The notes: generated by a model not told the origin, from the sequence alone. A stretch of DNA of 33,785 nucleotides from Roseibium limicola (GCF_017313085.1 NZ_JAFLNF010000014.1:1-33785); one strand, 5' to 3'; positions 10,504-18,882 are shown, numbered from the stretch's first letter. Numbers and translations: made by a program.

Positions 10504-11745
10504 ATGTCCACTGCCATTTCGCCTCTCGCCCCGAAGTCCTACCCGGAGATGCCGGAGATCGAAGGCGTCGCCTTTGCCACCGCGGAAGCGGGTATCAAGT
10601 ACAAGGGCCGAACCGATGTCCTGCTGGCGAAGCTGGCCGAGGGCACGACCGTTGCCGGGGTTTTCACCAAATCCAAGTGTTCGTCGGCTCCGGTGGACTG
10701 GTGCCGCGACATTATGTCCAAGGGCACAGCCCGAGGGCTGATGGTGAATTCCGGAAATGCCAACGCGTTTACCGGTAAAAAAGGCAAGTCTGCGGTCAAG
10801 CTGTCGGCTGAAATCGCTTCAAAGGCGCTTGGCTGTGCCGAGAATGAAGTGTTTCTCGCCTCCACCGGCGTAATTGGCGAGCCGCTTCAGGCCGAGAAAT
10901 TTGAAGGCGTGATTGCCGGTTTGGCGGCGTTGGAGCGGCCAGCAAGCTGGCAGGAAGCCGCCCAGGCGATCATGACCACGGACACCTATCCGAAAGTGGC
11001 GACGGTGACGGTCGAGTTTGACGACCAGAGCATCAGCTTGAATGGTATCGCCAAGGGCGCTGGCATGATTGCGCCGGACATGGCGACGATGCTTTCCTTC
11101 CTGTTCACGGATGCCGCCATCAGCGCGGATGTGCTGCAGGCGATCCTGTCAGGTGAAACGGATGGAAGCTTCAACTCCATCACCGTCGACAGTGACACCT
11201 CCACATCTGATACGGTTCTTCTGTTTGCCACCGGGGCTGCAGAAAAGCGTGGTGTTGCGGCGGTGACCAGCCTTGAAGATCCTCGCGTTCCGGTGTTGAA
11301 GGCCGCTGTTGGTGACCTCATGCAGAACCTGGCGCAGCAGATCGTGCGCGACGGGGAAGGCGCCCGCAAATTCGTGGAAGTGCAAGTGGCTGGCGCGGAC
11401 AGCAATGCGTCTGCGCGGACGATCGCCCTGTCGATTGCCAATTCTCCGTTGGTAAAGACGGCAGTTGCGGGTGAGGATGCCAACTGGGGCCGTGTGGTCA
11501 TGGCTGTCGGCAAGGCCGGCGAGCCTGCGGATCGCGACAAGCTGGCAATCTGGTTTGGCGATGTGCGCGTTGCCGTTGATGGCGAGCGGGACCCGGACTA
11601 CTCCGAAGCAGCAGCCTCTGCCGTCATGCAGGAAGAAGATATTGTGATCCGCGTCGACCTTGGCCTGGGAGACGGCTCTGCCCGCGTGTGGACCTGTGAC
11701 CTCACCAAGGAATATGTCGCCATCAACGGCGACTATCGCAGCTGA
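10504..11745 (+). CDS. argJ: Glutamate N-acetyltransferase (ornithine acetyltransferase)
   Basis: A 413-residue arginine-pathway enzyme that transfers the acetyl group from N-acetylornithine to glutamate. It may also use acetyl-CoA if bifunctional. ArgJ is made as one chain that cleaves itself before a Thr nucleophile. That site is visible in the [14 protein letters not shown] block, with Thr at about residue 195. The family's usual sequence here has Asn where this one has Asp (P-D-M), a change seen in some homologues as far as I recall. The N-terminal region has V-N-S-G-N-A-N-A and the C-terminus ends in a short polar tail, as expected. The start at 10504 gives typical length. Confidence 0.95.
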   Translation: MSTAISPLAPKSYPEMPEIEGVAFATAEAGIKYKGRTDVLLAKLAEGTTVAGVFTKSKCSSAPVDWCRDIMSKGTARGLMVNSGNANAFTGKKGKSAVKLSAEIASKALGCAENEVFLASTGVIGEPLQAEKFEGVIAGLAALERPASWQEAAQAIMTTDTYPKVATVTVEFDDQSISLNGIAKGAGMIAPDMATMLSFLFTDAAISADVLQAILSGETDGSFNSITVDSDTSTSDTVLLFATGAAEKRGVAAVTSLEDPRVPVLKAAVGDLMQNLAQQIVRDGEGARKFVEVQVAGADSNASARTIALSIANSPLVKTAVAGEDANWGRVVMAVGKAGEPADRDKLAIWFGDVRVAVDGERDPDYSEAAASAVMQEEDIVIRVDLGLGDGSARVWTCDLTKEYVAINGDYRS

Positions 11746-11755
11746 TCTTTCTGGA

Positions 11756-11782
11756 GCGAGCGATCGGGAGCCGGTCGCTCGC
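11756..11782 (+). terminator. Hairpin after argJ, possible terminator
   Basis: A 10-bp stem (11756-11765 with 11773-11782, one G-T pair) closes a 7-base loop 10 bases after the argJ stop. The following stretch is AT-rich but not a clean T-run, so termination may be partial and mutT may be read through. Confidence 0.5.
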
Positions 11783-11854
11783 ACGGTTTGAATTAAATTT
11801 TATGCGGAATGGTAAACCAGTTCTGTGGTTGCCGTTTGAAGGCGGGACACCCTT

Positions 11855-12259
11855 ATGAGCCGTATTGTTCTGGTCGCAGCCTGTGCGCTGGTCGATGTTG
11901 ATGGCCGGATTTTGCTGGCGCAGCGCCCCGAAGGCAAATCGATGGCCGGTTTGTGGGAGTTTCCCGGTGGCAAGGTGGAGACCGGCGAGCGTCCCGAAGA
12001 GACATTGATCCGCGAACTGGACGAGGAGCTGGGCATCACGGTTAAGGAAGCGTGTCTCGCCCCGCTGACGTTCGCGAGCCACGCTTATGATGATTTTCAT
12101 CTTCTGATGCCCTTATACGTCTGTCGCAGGTGGGAAGGTACGCCCGTCGGCCGGGAGGATCAGGCTCTGAAGTGGGTACGTCCGGTTCGGTTGAGGGATT
12201 ATTCGATGCCGGCGGCAGATGAGCCGCTAATCCCCTTTTTGATGGATTTGGTGGCTTGA
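11855..12259 (+). CDS. mutT: 8-oxo-dGTP diphosphatase MutT (Nudix)
   Basis: A 134-residue Nudix hydrolase that would remove oxidised dGTP from the nucleotide pool and so prevent A:T to C:G transversions. The Nudix box is complete: Gly39, five residues, Glu45, seven residues, then R-E-L-D-E-E-L-G-I ending at residue 61. The W-E-F-P-G-G-K segment just before it is characteristic of the MutT subfamily rather than of generic Nudix enzymes. The short length fits MutT. The argJ-mutT order is common in Alphaproteobacteria. Confidence 0.92.
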   Translation: MSRIVLVAACALVDVDGRILLAQRPEGKSMAGLWEFPGGKVETGERPEETLIRELDEELGITVKEACLAPLTFASHAYDDFHLLMPLYVCRRWEGTPVGREDQALKWVRPVRLRDYSMPAADEPLIPFLMDLVA

Positions 12260-12292
12260 GAGCATCAAACCGCAAAAAGGAAGGGCTGCGCC

Positions 12293-12526
12293 ATGAAACC
12301 CAAAAAAGGTCAGCGCCAGTCTCAGGTCACTTCGGCAACTTCGCGGTTTCGCGGCTTTCTGCGAGATGAACGGGGTGCCGTTGCGATGGAATACGGCGTG
12401 ATTGTCCTGCTCATGGGCATCGCCATTGTTGCCACATTGATGTCGATCGGTGACACGCTGCGCGACAGCTACTACGGGGAAATCAATACGGCCCTGGAAA
12501 GTGCCGGAACGGCCGACGCCGATTGA
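12293..12526 (+). CDS. Flp-family type IVb pilin
   Basis: A 77-residue prepilin. A positively charged leader of about 28 residues ends in Gly. Then comes A-V-A-M-E-Y, matching the Flp rule G/x-x-x-x-E-Y, where the prepilin peptidase cuts after Gly. A single hydrophobic helix of about 20 residues follows, then a short polar C-terminus. Flp pilins form Tad pili used for surface attachment. No Tad assembly gene (cpaA-F, tadB/C) lies anywhere in this window, so it is an orphan pilin that would rely on a cluster elsewhere. AGGAAGGG precedes the ATG. The leader is longer than in many Flp proteins. It could alternatively be a pseudopilin. Confidence 0.85.
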   Translation: MKPKKGQRQSQVTSATSRFRGFLRDERGAVAMEYGVIVLLMGIAIVATLMSIGDTLRDSYYGEINTALESAGTADAD

Positions 12527-12547
12527 TCTGACGATCTTCCGGAATTG

Positions 12548-12581
12548 ACGACACAGGCGGCCGCAGAGCCGCCTTTGTCGT
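12548..12581 (+). terminator. Long hairpin between convergent pilin and methyltransferase genes
   Basis: A 14-bp stem (12548-12561 with 12568-12581, one mismatch) closes a 6-base loop. It lies 22 bases after the pilin stop and 30 bases before the end of the opposing gene. There is no T-run beyond the stem, so it is probably a weak bidirectional terminator or a 3'-end stabiliser. Confidence 0.5.
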
Positions 12582-12610
12582 ATCTGGGGCACCACTTCGT
12601 CGGTGCTCCC

Positions 12611-13501
12611 TTACCCCTTCAACGGTGTTTCCTGGGTGCTCAAGGCATCCGCCAGCCGGGTCTTGGCCGAACCGGGCCGCAGGGGCTTCTGCTGGCTTTC
12701 ATGCGGCGCCCAGCCCGACAGGGAAATCAGCGAGAAGGTCGCGCGTATCCGTCCGTCCGGGTCCGAATGATGCTCGGCGTAGAGTTCGGCAGCGCGCAGG
12801 AAGAAGCCTTTCGATACCGGCTTGCGGCTGCGATCCTTCAAGATAGAGCTGGCGCCCATCGCCTTCAGATCACGCATCAGTCCGAACATGTTGGCGTAGC
12901 GCACCGTGATCCGGTCCATGTCGGTCACCGGAAGAGCAAAGCCGGCCCGCTGCATCAACGCGCCCATGTCCCGCACGTCGGCGAAGGGCATGACGCGAGG
13001 GCTGGCCCCTTCGATCAGCTCCAGCTCTGCCCGCATCAGCGCATCGCGCAGCTCAAACAGGCTGTCTCCACCCACCAGCATCCCCAGGAACAGCCCATCG
13101 GGCTTCAGGGCCTGACGGATCTGCACCAGACTGCCGGGCAGATCGTTGACGAATTGCAGGGACAGCAGCGAAACTGCCAGGTTGAAGGTCGCGGGTTTCA
13201 GCGGCGGACAAGCGTCGTCGAAAACAAAGTCGGGTGCGGAAAAATTGGCGAGCGGGGCAAATAGATCTGCCCTCAGAACAGTGCCGATCTTGGGCGAGGC
13301 CTGCAGCACGCGTGCGACGTGGTCGCCGTGGCCGGAGAGATCAACGGCAAGCTCGAACTCTCGACTGAGTGCCGCCAGTCTCTCCTCTAGATCGACAGCT
13401 GCCTCCTTCGCCAGAAAATCGGCGCCGTCCACGGGGGTGGCGAGCGCACGGCGGCGATGCTGGGCAAGAAGGGATCGGTCGAAGGGATCTGGCTGGGACA
13501 T
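12611..13501 (-). CDS. SAM-dependent methyltransferase, NDUFAF5/BioC-like
   Basis: A 296-residue class I SAM methyltransferase-fold protein. It begins with P-D-P-F-D-R-S-L-L and a run of basic residues. The SAM-binding D-L-S-G-H-G-D-H block comes next, then L-S-L-Q-F-V-N-D-L-P, G-L-F-L-G and S-P-R-V-M-P-F-A-D-V-R-D-M-G, in the order seen in NDUFAF5 homologues. In mitochondria NDUFAF5 hydroxylates an arginine of complex I subunit NDUFS7 despite its methyltransferase fold, so a complex I assembly role is plausible here. BioC is a weaker alternative. The frame opens from a GTG at 13558, but the ATG at 13501 starts the conserved region. It is divergent from comF. Confidence 0.8.
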   Translation of the reverse strand: MSQPDPFDRSLLAQHRRRALATPVDGADFLAKEAAVDLEERLAALSREFELAVDLSGHGDHVARVLQASPKIGTVLRADLFAPLANFSAPDFVFDDACPPLKPATFNLAVSLLSLQFVNDLPGSLVQIRQALKPDGLFLGMLVGGDSLFELRDALMRAELELIEGASPRVMPFADVRDMGALMQRAGFALPVTDMDRITVRYANMFGLMRDLKAMGASSILKDRSRKPVSKGFFLRAAELYAEHHSDPDGRIRATFSLISLSGWAPHESQQKPLRPGSAKTRLADALSTQETPLKG

Positions 13502-13624
13502 GGGGGCGGTCTGAGGTCCGTTTGTTGAAGGGGCGGTCCGGCTGGATTTCTTCGGCACATATGGCGCGTCGCGCCAAGCACGTCAAAGCATGATAGTCTG
13601 GCGAAATGAACGAGGGCCTGAAAA

Positions 13625-14464
13625 ATGAGGCATCAGAACCTTCAGGATAACGGCGAGCCCGACCGGGTTGCGCCTCTTGCACGTCTGGCCCTGAATAGCT
13701 TTTCCGCCTTGTGCTGGACTTCGCGGCGGGTTCTCGATCTGCTTTTACCACCACGTTGTCTGACCTGCGACACACCAGCCGACCGCCCGGATGGCATCTG
13801 CGGGGCTTGCTGGAGACAATTGCAATTCGTTGCGCCGCCGGTTTGTGCTGTCTACGGGACGCCTTTCGCGCATGACTTGGGGGAGGGGGCTGTCAGTGCC
13901 CGGGCCATCAGTGATCCGCCTGTTTACCGCAAGGTGCGGGCGCCGCTGGTCTACCGCGGACCTGCGACGAGACTGGTGACCGGGCTCAAGTTCGGTGGGC
14001 GACGGGACCTCGCCGGGCCGATGGCCGGGTTGATGGCTCATCCGGCCCGCACAATGGTCGTGGCCGAAACACTGCTTGTGCCTGTTCCTCTGCATCCGTG
14101 GCGGCGGATTTCCCGACGTTTCAATCAGTCCGCCGATCTGGCGAAGGCCCTGGCTGGCCGGGTTGGCGGTATCTACGATCCCTTCACGCTGACCCGCAGC
14201 AGACCGACACGGCAGCAGGTGGGGTTGGAAGCCAAGGCGCGCCAGGCCAACGTTCGAAATGCCTTCACGGTCAACCCTGACAGGCTTCACCTGTTGCACG
14301 GCCGTCATGTGGTGCTGATCGATGATGTTCTGACCACAGGGGCAACCGTTACTGCTTGCGCCAAGGCGTTGCTGAAGGCGGGGGCGGCGGAGGTTGACGT
14401 TCTGGTCTTTGCGATGGCTTTGCCGGGAGACGGCAGAGAAGGCAGCCGGGACAATGACAGGTAA
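13625..14464 (+). CDS. ComF family protein (zinc ribbon plus phosphoribosyltransferase)
   Basis: A 279-residue ComF-type protein. Near residues 45-62 a zinc ribbon is seen as L-P-P-R-C-L-T-C, then C-G-A-C-W. The C-terminal half is a type I phosphoribosyltransferase fold with the PRPP-binding block V-V-L-I-D-D-V-L-T-T-G-A-T (about residues 229-241) and the ComF-typical R-R-F-N-Q upstream. ComF proteins act in the cytoplasm during natural transformation in Bacillus and Haemophilus; no nucleobase substrate is known. It lies upstream of grxC, a conserved order in rhizobia as I recall. The first 30 residues are poorly conserved, so the true start could be a little downstream. Confidence 0.87.
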   Translation: MRHQNLQDNGEPDRVAPLARLALNSFSALCWTSRRVLDLLLPPRCLTCDTPADRPDGICGACWRQLQFVAPPVCAVYGTPFAHDLGEGAVSARAISDPPVYRKVRAPLVYRGPATRLVTGLKFGGRRDLAGPMAGLMAHPARTMVVAETLLVPVPLHPWRRISRRFNQSADLAKALAGRVGGIYDPFTLTRSRPTRQQVGLEAKARQANVRNAFTVNPDRLHLLHGRHVVLIDDVLTTGATVTACAKALLKAGAAEVDVLVFAMALPGDGREGSRDNDR

Positions 14465-14582
14465 AGTGCGACCGGTCAGGGCCAATCGTTGCTCGGCCTC
14501 TCGCGGTAATCCTTGCTCCTCTAAATCCGTGAACCACAGGTGAATGGGTCTTCAGTGAGGGATACTCCGAGCCACGGCATTG

Positions 14583-14612
14583 TTGTTCTCTGCTTTCCCA
14601 AACCCATATAAA
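14583..14612 (+). promoter_or_regulatory. Predicted sigma-70 promoter of grxC
   Basis: TTGTTC at 14583-14588 and a perfect TATAAA at 14607-14612 are 18 bases apart. Transcription would start near 14619, about 38 bases before the grxC ATG. It lies in the longest gap between comF and grxC, which supports a separate start for the grxC group. Confidence 0.5.
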
Positions 14613-14656
14613 CGCGTAAGAAACTTTCAAAGCCGACACAGATTAGAGGAAGCCTC

Positions 14657-14914
14657 ATGGCCAAAGTTACAATCTACACCCGCCAGCTCTGCGGTTTCTG
14701 TACCGCGGCGAAAAAGCTTCTCGACAAGAAGGGCGTTGCCTATACCGAGCACGACGCGACCTTTGATCAGAAGCTGAAGAAGGAAATGGTGCAGAAGGCC
14801 AACGGTCGCAGCACCTTCCCGCAAATCTTCGTCGGGTCTACCCATGTAGGCGGCTGCGACGAACTGCATGAGTTGGAGCGGTCCGGGACGCTGGACAAGC
14901 TCCTCTCCGCCTGA
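14657..14914 (+). CDS. grxC: Glutaredoxin 3
   Basis: An 85-residue dithiol glutaredoxin that reduces disulfides and mixed disulfides using glutathione. The active site at residues 12-15 is C-G-F-C rather than the textbook C-P-Y-C; both cysteines are present. The cis-Pro turn (T-F-P-Q-I-F-V) and the glutathione-binding G-G-C-D-E-L motif near the C-terminus are intact. GAGGAAG precedes the ATG. The next gene, a nitrilase-like amidase 34 bases downstream, may also be linked to glutathione. Confidence 0.95.
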   Translation: MAKVTIYTRQLCGFCTAAKKLLDKKGVAYTEHDATFDQKLKKEMVQKANGRSTFPQIFVGSTHVGGCDELHELERSGTLDKLLSA

Positions 14915-14948
14915 TCAGGCCCTTGCAGACAGTTCAGGAGACAGTGTC

Positions 14949-15806
14949 ATGAGCCATTTCAAGGCAGCTTGCGTCCAGATGCGCAGCGGCAAGAGCGTTG
15001 CCGACAACATTTCTCAGGCGGAAGCTCTCATTCGTCAAGCCGCCGCTGAGGGGGCTGACTTCGTGCAGACGCCGGAGATGACCAACGTTCTGGTGCGCAG
15101 CCGCGAGGAATTGATGGAGCGGATCACGCTTGAGCGTGACGATGCCACTCTTGCCCGGTTCTGCCTCCTGGCAAAAGAGCTGGGTCTCTGGCTGCATGCC
15201 GGGTCGCTGGCGATCCTGCTTGAGGGCGGCAAGGTTGCCAATCGTGGCTTTCTGATTTCGCCGGACGGTCAGGTTTTTGCCAAGTACGACAAGATCCACA
15301 TGTTCGATGTGGATCTGCCGAACGGTGAGAGCTGGCGTGAATCCGCCACCTATGAGCCGGGGAAGCAGACCATGTTGGCCGACCTTCCGTGGCTGAAGAT
15401 GGGCATGGCGGTGTGTTACGACGTACGGTTCCCGGCGATCTTCCGCTCGCAGGCCCGTCAGGGCGCTGGGCTGCTGACGATGCCGGCGGCGTTCACCCGT
15501 CAGACGGGCGAAGCGCATTGGCATGTGCTGCAGCGGGCGCGGGCGATCGAGAATGGCGCTTTTGTTGTTTCGGCAGCACAAGGCGGTGCCCATGAGGATG
15601 GCCGTGAAACGTACGGCCACAGCCTGATCATCGACCCGTGGGGCAAGGTTCTGGCGGAAGCCGATCATGATCGGCCAGGAATTGTTGTTGCCGAGATCGA
15701 TCCGGAGCAAGTGGTCAAGGCGCGTCAGCGGATCCCGGCGATTGCCAATGAACGCAGCTTCGCACTGGGAGAGGCAGGGCTTCTCGCAGAGGAGAATCTT
15801 GCGTGA
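14949..15806 (+). CDS. Carbon-nitrogen hydrolase, Nit1/omega-amidase-like
   Basis: A 285-residue nitrilase-superfamily amidase. The catalytic triad is visible: Glu43 (T-P-E-M), Lys115 (D-K-I-H-M-F-D), and Cys156 (A-V-C-Y-D-V-R-F-P). The K-I-H-M-F-D-V-D context is typical of the Nit1/Nit2 branch: Nit1 destroys deaminated glutathione and Nit2 is an omega-amidase. Position right behind grxC makes deaminated-glutathione amidase attractive, but that is inference. The start at 14949 has CAGGAG upstream and begins the conserved fold; a longer frame from 14868 overlaps grxC and is unlikely. Its stop overlaps the start of the DUF1178 gene by four bases, indicating coupled translation. Confidence 0.88.
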   Translation: MSHFKAACVQMRSGKSVADNISQAEALIRQAAAEGADFVQTPEMTNVLVRSREELMERITLERDDATLARFCLLAKELGLWLHAGSLAILLEGGKVANRGFLISPDGQVFAKYDKIHMFDVDLPNGESWRESATYEPGKQTMLADLPWLKMGMAVCYDVRFPAIFRSQARQGAGLLTMPAAFTRQTGEAHWHVLQRARAIENGAFVVSAAQGGAHEDGRETYGHSLIIDPWGKVLAEADHDRPGIVVAEIDPEQVVKARQRIPAIANERSFALGEAGLLAEENLA

Positions 15807-16387
15807 TCCGCTATTCCCTGGTGTGTGACCAGTCTCATGACTTCGAAGGCTGGTTTCGGAATTCGGAAGATTTCGACAAGCAGGCAGCGCGGTCTCTGGT
15901 CAGTTGTCCGCATTGTGGGTCAGAGCAGGTCGGAAAGCGCTTGATGGCGCCTTCGGTGTCAACGGCCCGTCGCCAGGAAAAAAGCGCACGGGAAGCCGTT
16001 GGGCGGGCTGAGATGGAGCTAGGGGCTGCAACGCAGGCGGCTGATGGGCCTGTAGTCGGCAGTGCAGCTCCGACCTCTCCGGAGACGACGGACATCGCAG
16101 CTGCTGGTTCACAGGCTGTGGCTGGCTCTGATCCCCAGGCGGCATTGGTTTCCAATGATGCCCAGCAGAAGGCTCTGGTCGACAGCCTGCGCGCGTTGCG
16201 CAGGAAGGTGATCGCGAGTTCAGACTACGTGGGCTCCGATTTTGCTGAAGAAGCCCGGAAAATCCACTACGGCGAGACGGATGCACGCAACATTCACGGG
16301 GAAACCACCGTGAAAGATGCCAAGGCGCTGCTGGAGGAAGGGGTGCCTATCCTGCCGCTTCCTGTCTTGCCGGAAGAAAAGAACTGA
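15803..16387 (+). CDS. DUF1178 family protein
   Basis: A 194-residue protein of unknown function (DUF1178), starting with a GTG that overlaps the previous stop codon in a GTGA junction. The first 48 residues hold a small putative metal site: Cys8, His12, and C-P-H-C at 35-38, followed by K-R-L-M-A-P. A variable Ala/Ser/Thr-rich linker follows. A conserved-looking C-terminal part with S-D-Y-V-G, F-A-E-E-A-R-K-I-H-Y-G and N-I-H-G-E is typical of the family. It is translationally linked to the amidase gene and followed by a strong terminator. The function is not known; the zinc-ribbon-like start resembles that of FmdB-type regulatory proteins. Confidence 0.88.
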   Translation: MIRYSLVCDQSHDFEGWFRNSEDFDKQAARSLVSCPHCGSEQVGKRLMAPSVSTARRQEKSAREAVGRAEMELGAATQAADGPVVGSAAPTSPETTDIAAAGSQAVAGSDPQAALVSNDAQQKALVDSLRALRRKVIASSDYVGSDFAEEARKIHYGETDARNIHGETTVKDAKALLEEGVPILPLPVLPEEKN

Positions 16388-16427
16388 CCCTTCCCCTGCC
16401 TATCGGACTGTTTGTGATGCCTGAGAG

Positions 16428-16462
16428 CCGGCACGGCGCCTGAAGCCCGTGCCGGTTTTTTT
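16428..16462 (+). terminator. Intrinsic terminator of the grxC-amidase-DUF1178 group
   Basis: A perfect 9-bp stem (16428-16436 with 16447-16455) and a 10-base loop are followed by seven T. It sits between the convergent DUF1178 and phasin genes. Confidence 0.92.
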
Positions 16463-16498
16463 ATCTATAACCGCTAGGTGTGGAACCTGATCGTCGCG

Positions 16499-16996
16499 TC
16501 AGGCTGCTTTGGCCTTGCCGGCGTCGTTGGCGGCTTTTTCAGCGGTCTTGCCGGCTTCCTTGCCCAACTCCGTAGCTGTGTCGCGCAGTTCGTCAGCTGT
16601 CGAGAGGCTTTCGGTCACGCAGTTTTGCAGCAACTCGCTTTGAGATGTGAAATGCTCCTGGTAGGCATCGAACATGCGGTTGTAGAACCCCTGAACTGCC
16701 TCTGTCGCGTCCTTCGGGTCGCGGCACTCACTGATTGAGGACGCAAATTCCAGGTCATCGTTCCATCGGCGCATGGCGAAGTCGGTCTGTTTCTCAAGGC
16801 ACCGTTTGGTAAAGTCCAAAGTCATGGACTGCATCTTCTGGGCGGCGGAAAAGGCCTGGCCCTGAAAGAGGTCCTCATAGGCGCTCAGGGACAGACCCCA
16901 CATATTGGCGCCGGCTGTCCGGCCTGCCTCGCGAATTGTTTCGCTGGCAGATGTTGCGGCTTTTCTGGACTGTTTCGTTGCGGTTGTCGTTGGCAT
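16499..16996 (-). CDS. Phasin family protein
   Basis: A 165-residue amphipathic, helical protein without signal peptide. It resembles phasins, which coat polyhydroxybutyrate granules and control their size. The core (about residues 30-125) has aromatic-rich heptads such as F-Y-N-R-M-F-D-A-Y. The C-terminal 40 residues are an Ala/Lys/Glu tail typical of the group. AGGAGG, a near-perfect ribosome-binding site, precedes the ATG at 16996, suggesting high expression, as expected for a granule coat. A perfect hairpin lies just upstream in the leader. No PHB synthase or depolymerase gene is visible in the window. Identification rests on overall pattern, as phasins lack a catalytic signature. Confidence 0.78.
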   Translation of the reverse strand: MPTTTATKQSRKAATSASETIREAGRTAGANMWGLSLSAYEDLFQGQAFSAAQKMQSMTLDFTKRCLEKQTDFAMRRWNDDLEFASSISECRDPKDATEAVQGFYNRMFDAYQEHFTSQSELLQNCVTESLSTADELRDTATELGKEAGKTAEKAANDAGKAKAA

Positions 16997-17020
16997 GGTT
17001 CGCTCCTCCTGAAATTGGAA

Positions 17021-17049
17021 TGCTTCATCGGAGGCGGCCCGATGAAGCA
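17021..17049 (-). promoter_or_regulatory. Perfect leader hairpin upstream of the phasin ribosome-binding site
   Basis: An 11-bp perfect stem (17021-17031 with 17039-17049) closes a 7-base loop. It ends 24 bases before the phasin ATG and about 10 bases before its AGGAGG. No T-run follows. It could protect the mRNA 5' end or gate translation. Confidence 0.45.
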
Positions 17050-17227
17050 GGGAGCCTGAACGAGAATGGCAGTCGTCACTCTTTGCTGGATGCCTGCCTG
17101 TCCGGCTCTCCTTGAATATACGCTTCCCTTGCGTAATTTTTATGGCGAAATTTGTCGCAGGGAAAATTTCACCAGGAGGAGTTTGATTGCATGGGCTGTC
17201 GGGACTCCGGCTGTTTCAGAGCTGGGA

Positions 17228-17938
17228 TCAGCGCGGAGAAAACTGCGAAGTTGAGCCAATCCAGGCCTTTAGGGCCTCAGTGACGGCATTGGGTGCTTCC
17301 AATGTTGAAAGATGGCCGCAATCGGGAATAACCATCAATTCACTGCCTGAAATATGTTCATGCATTTCGCGGGCAAGATCGGGCGGTGTCAGTGTATCGC
17401 CGTCACCAACCAGCACCAGCGTCGGGCAGGTGATGTCGCCAAGGGAGGGGCGCGAGTCCAGCCGGCCAATGATCGCTTCCGTCTGACGGATGAAGGCATC
17501 CGGTCCGGTTTCTTCCGCCATTTCGAGCACGACGCTTTTCAGGTTTTCGTCTGCGGCGCGGTTGGCATGGACGAAGCCTGGATAAAGCAGGTGGGGTACC
17601 TTGTTGAAGCCACGTTCGCGGGTCATTCGGATCAGCACCTGCCGTCGTTCCGTCTGCTCCTGCGTATCAGCGCGGGCATTGGTGTCCATCAGCGCCAGCC
17701 GTGTGACCCGTTGCGGCGCGATACGCATGATTTCCATGGCGACATAGCCGCCCATCGACAGTCCTGCGAGGGCAAATGCGTCAGGGGCCTTGTCCAGCAC
17801 GCTGCGCGCAATGGCCTCGATGCTGTTGTGCTGCCGGTGGTCGGCGACAAGGATCGGACGGTCGGAAAAGGCGGAGATTTGCGGTGCATAAAGGGTCTCG
17901 GTGCACAGCAGGCCGGGGATCAGAACAATTGGTTCCAT
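17228..17938 (-). CDS. Alpha/beta hydrolase downstream of ubiG
   Basis: A 236-residue alpha/beta-hydrolase-fold protein. The fold starts almost immediately (I-V-L-I-P-G-L-L-C). The nucleophile is Ser in G-L-S-M-G-G, Asp is in V-G-D-G-D, and His is in D-C-G-H-L-S-T-L-E near the C-terminus. The H-G oxyanion motif of many family members is replaced by P-G. The overall look is that of enol-lactonase or menaquinone/haloperoxidase-like hydrolases, with an unknown substrate. It begins five bases after the ubiG stop, so the two are almost certainly one operon. That placement hints at quinone-linked or aromatic metabolism, without proof. Confidence 0.83.
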   Translation of the reverse strand: MEPIVLIPGLLCTETLYAPQISAFSDRPILVADHRQHNSIEAIARSVLDKAPDAFALAGLSMGGYVAMEIMRIAPQRVTRLALMDTNARADTQEQTERRQVLIRMTRERGFNKVPHLLYPGFVHANRAADENLKSVVLEMAEETGPDAFIRQTEAIIGRLDSRPSLGDITCPTLVLVGDGDTLTPPDLAREMHEHISGSELMVIPDCGHLSTLEAPNAVTEALKAWIGSTSQFSPR

Positions 17939-17943
17939 CGGGC

Positions 17944-18696
17944 TTACTTGGGCCTCTCTGCGAGCATCATGTAATTCACGTTCATGTCGCGGGACGGAGC
18001 CCAGCGATCAAACAGGGGATTATAGGTGACGCCGGTGCGGTCGATGATGTCCAGGCCGGTCTCTTCCAGCGGCACCTGAATTTCCTCCGGGCGCACCAGC
18101 TTGTCATAGGAGTGTGTGCCTTGCGGCAGCCAACGCAACACGCGCTCGGCACCGACGATGGCCAGGGCATAGGCCTTCATGGTGCGGTTGATGGTGGCGA
18201 CGAACATCAGTCCGCCGGGGCGCACCATGCTGGCCGTCTTTTCCAGAAACAACGGCACGTCGGCGACATGCTCGACGACTTCCATGTTCAGGACGATGTC
18301 GAATGTTTCGCCGGCAGCGGCAAGGTCTTCGGCGGTCTCGGCGCGGTAGTCGATCTTCAATCCGCTTTGAGCCATATGAAGCCGGGCAATTTCGATGTTG
18401 ACCTCAGAAGGGTCCGCCCCGACGACTTCGGCCCCGAGACGGGCCATGGGCTCGCTCAACAGGCCGCCGCCACAGCCGATATCGAGAATGCGCAGCCCCT
18501 TGAAGGCGTCGGATGCCCGATAATCCCGGTCGAATTGAGCGCAGACCTTTTCCTTGATGTAGGTGAGGCGGACAGGCTGAAACTTGTGCAGGGGCTTGAA
18601 CTTGCCCGCCGGATCCCACCACTCCTCGGCCATGGCGGAGAAGCGGGCGACTTCAGCCGCATCGATGGTGGTGCCGGTGTCTTGCGCCTTGCTCAT
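17944..18696 (-). CDS. ubiG: 3-demethylubiquinone-9 3-O-methyltransferase UbiG
   Basis: A 250-residue SAM-dependent O-methyltransferase that carries out both O-methylations of ubiquinone biosynthesis at the membrane surface. The N-terminus has the UbiG hallmark [19 protein letters not shown]. The SAM site is [13 protein letters not shown] (about residues 71-83). Later blocks include [16 protein letters not shown] and G-T-H-S-Y-D-K. Length is typical. It is divergent from lysC and is followed directly by a hydrolase gene. Confidence 0.96.
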   Translation of the reverse strand: MSKAQDTGTTIDAAEVARFSAMAEEWWDPAGKFKPLHKFQPVRLTYIKEKVCAQFDRDYRASDAFKGLRILDIGCGGGLLSEPMARLGAEVVGADPSEVNIEIARLHMAQSGLKIDYRAETAEDLAAAGETFDIVLNMEVVEHVADVPLFLEKTASMVRPGGLMFVATINRTMKAYALAIVGAERVLRWLPQGTHSYDKLVRPEEIQVPLEETGLDIIDRTGVTYNPLFDRWAPSRDMNVNYMMLAERPK

Positions 18697-18882
18697 TGGT
18701 TTTCCAATCCCTGACTAGCCTGAAGGGCGGCAGTATATCTCCCTTGGTTCCTTGTCGCTCTTGCCTGTTTTGTCAAGGCGTGGCTTGCGGGGCGCAGGCT
18801 GTCGCTGTATGGATGGCGCCCGATCCGCAAGAGGATGCCGTCAGGCACCTCTCCACCCCTTGCACGAAGATTACGAAAATCC

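Noticed and set aside
18784..18812. Possible lysC promoter (TTGCGG, 17 bases, TATGGA)
   Set aside because: Both boxes deviate from consensus and similar pairs occur by chance in G+C-rich DNA, so it was not listed.
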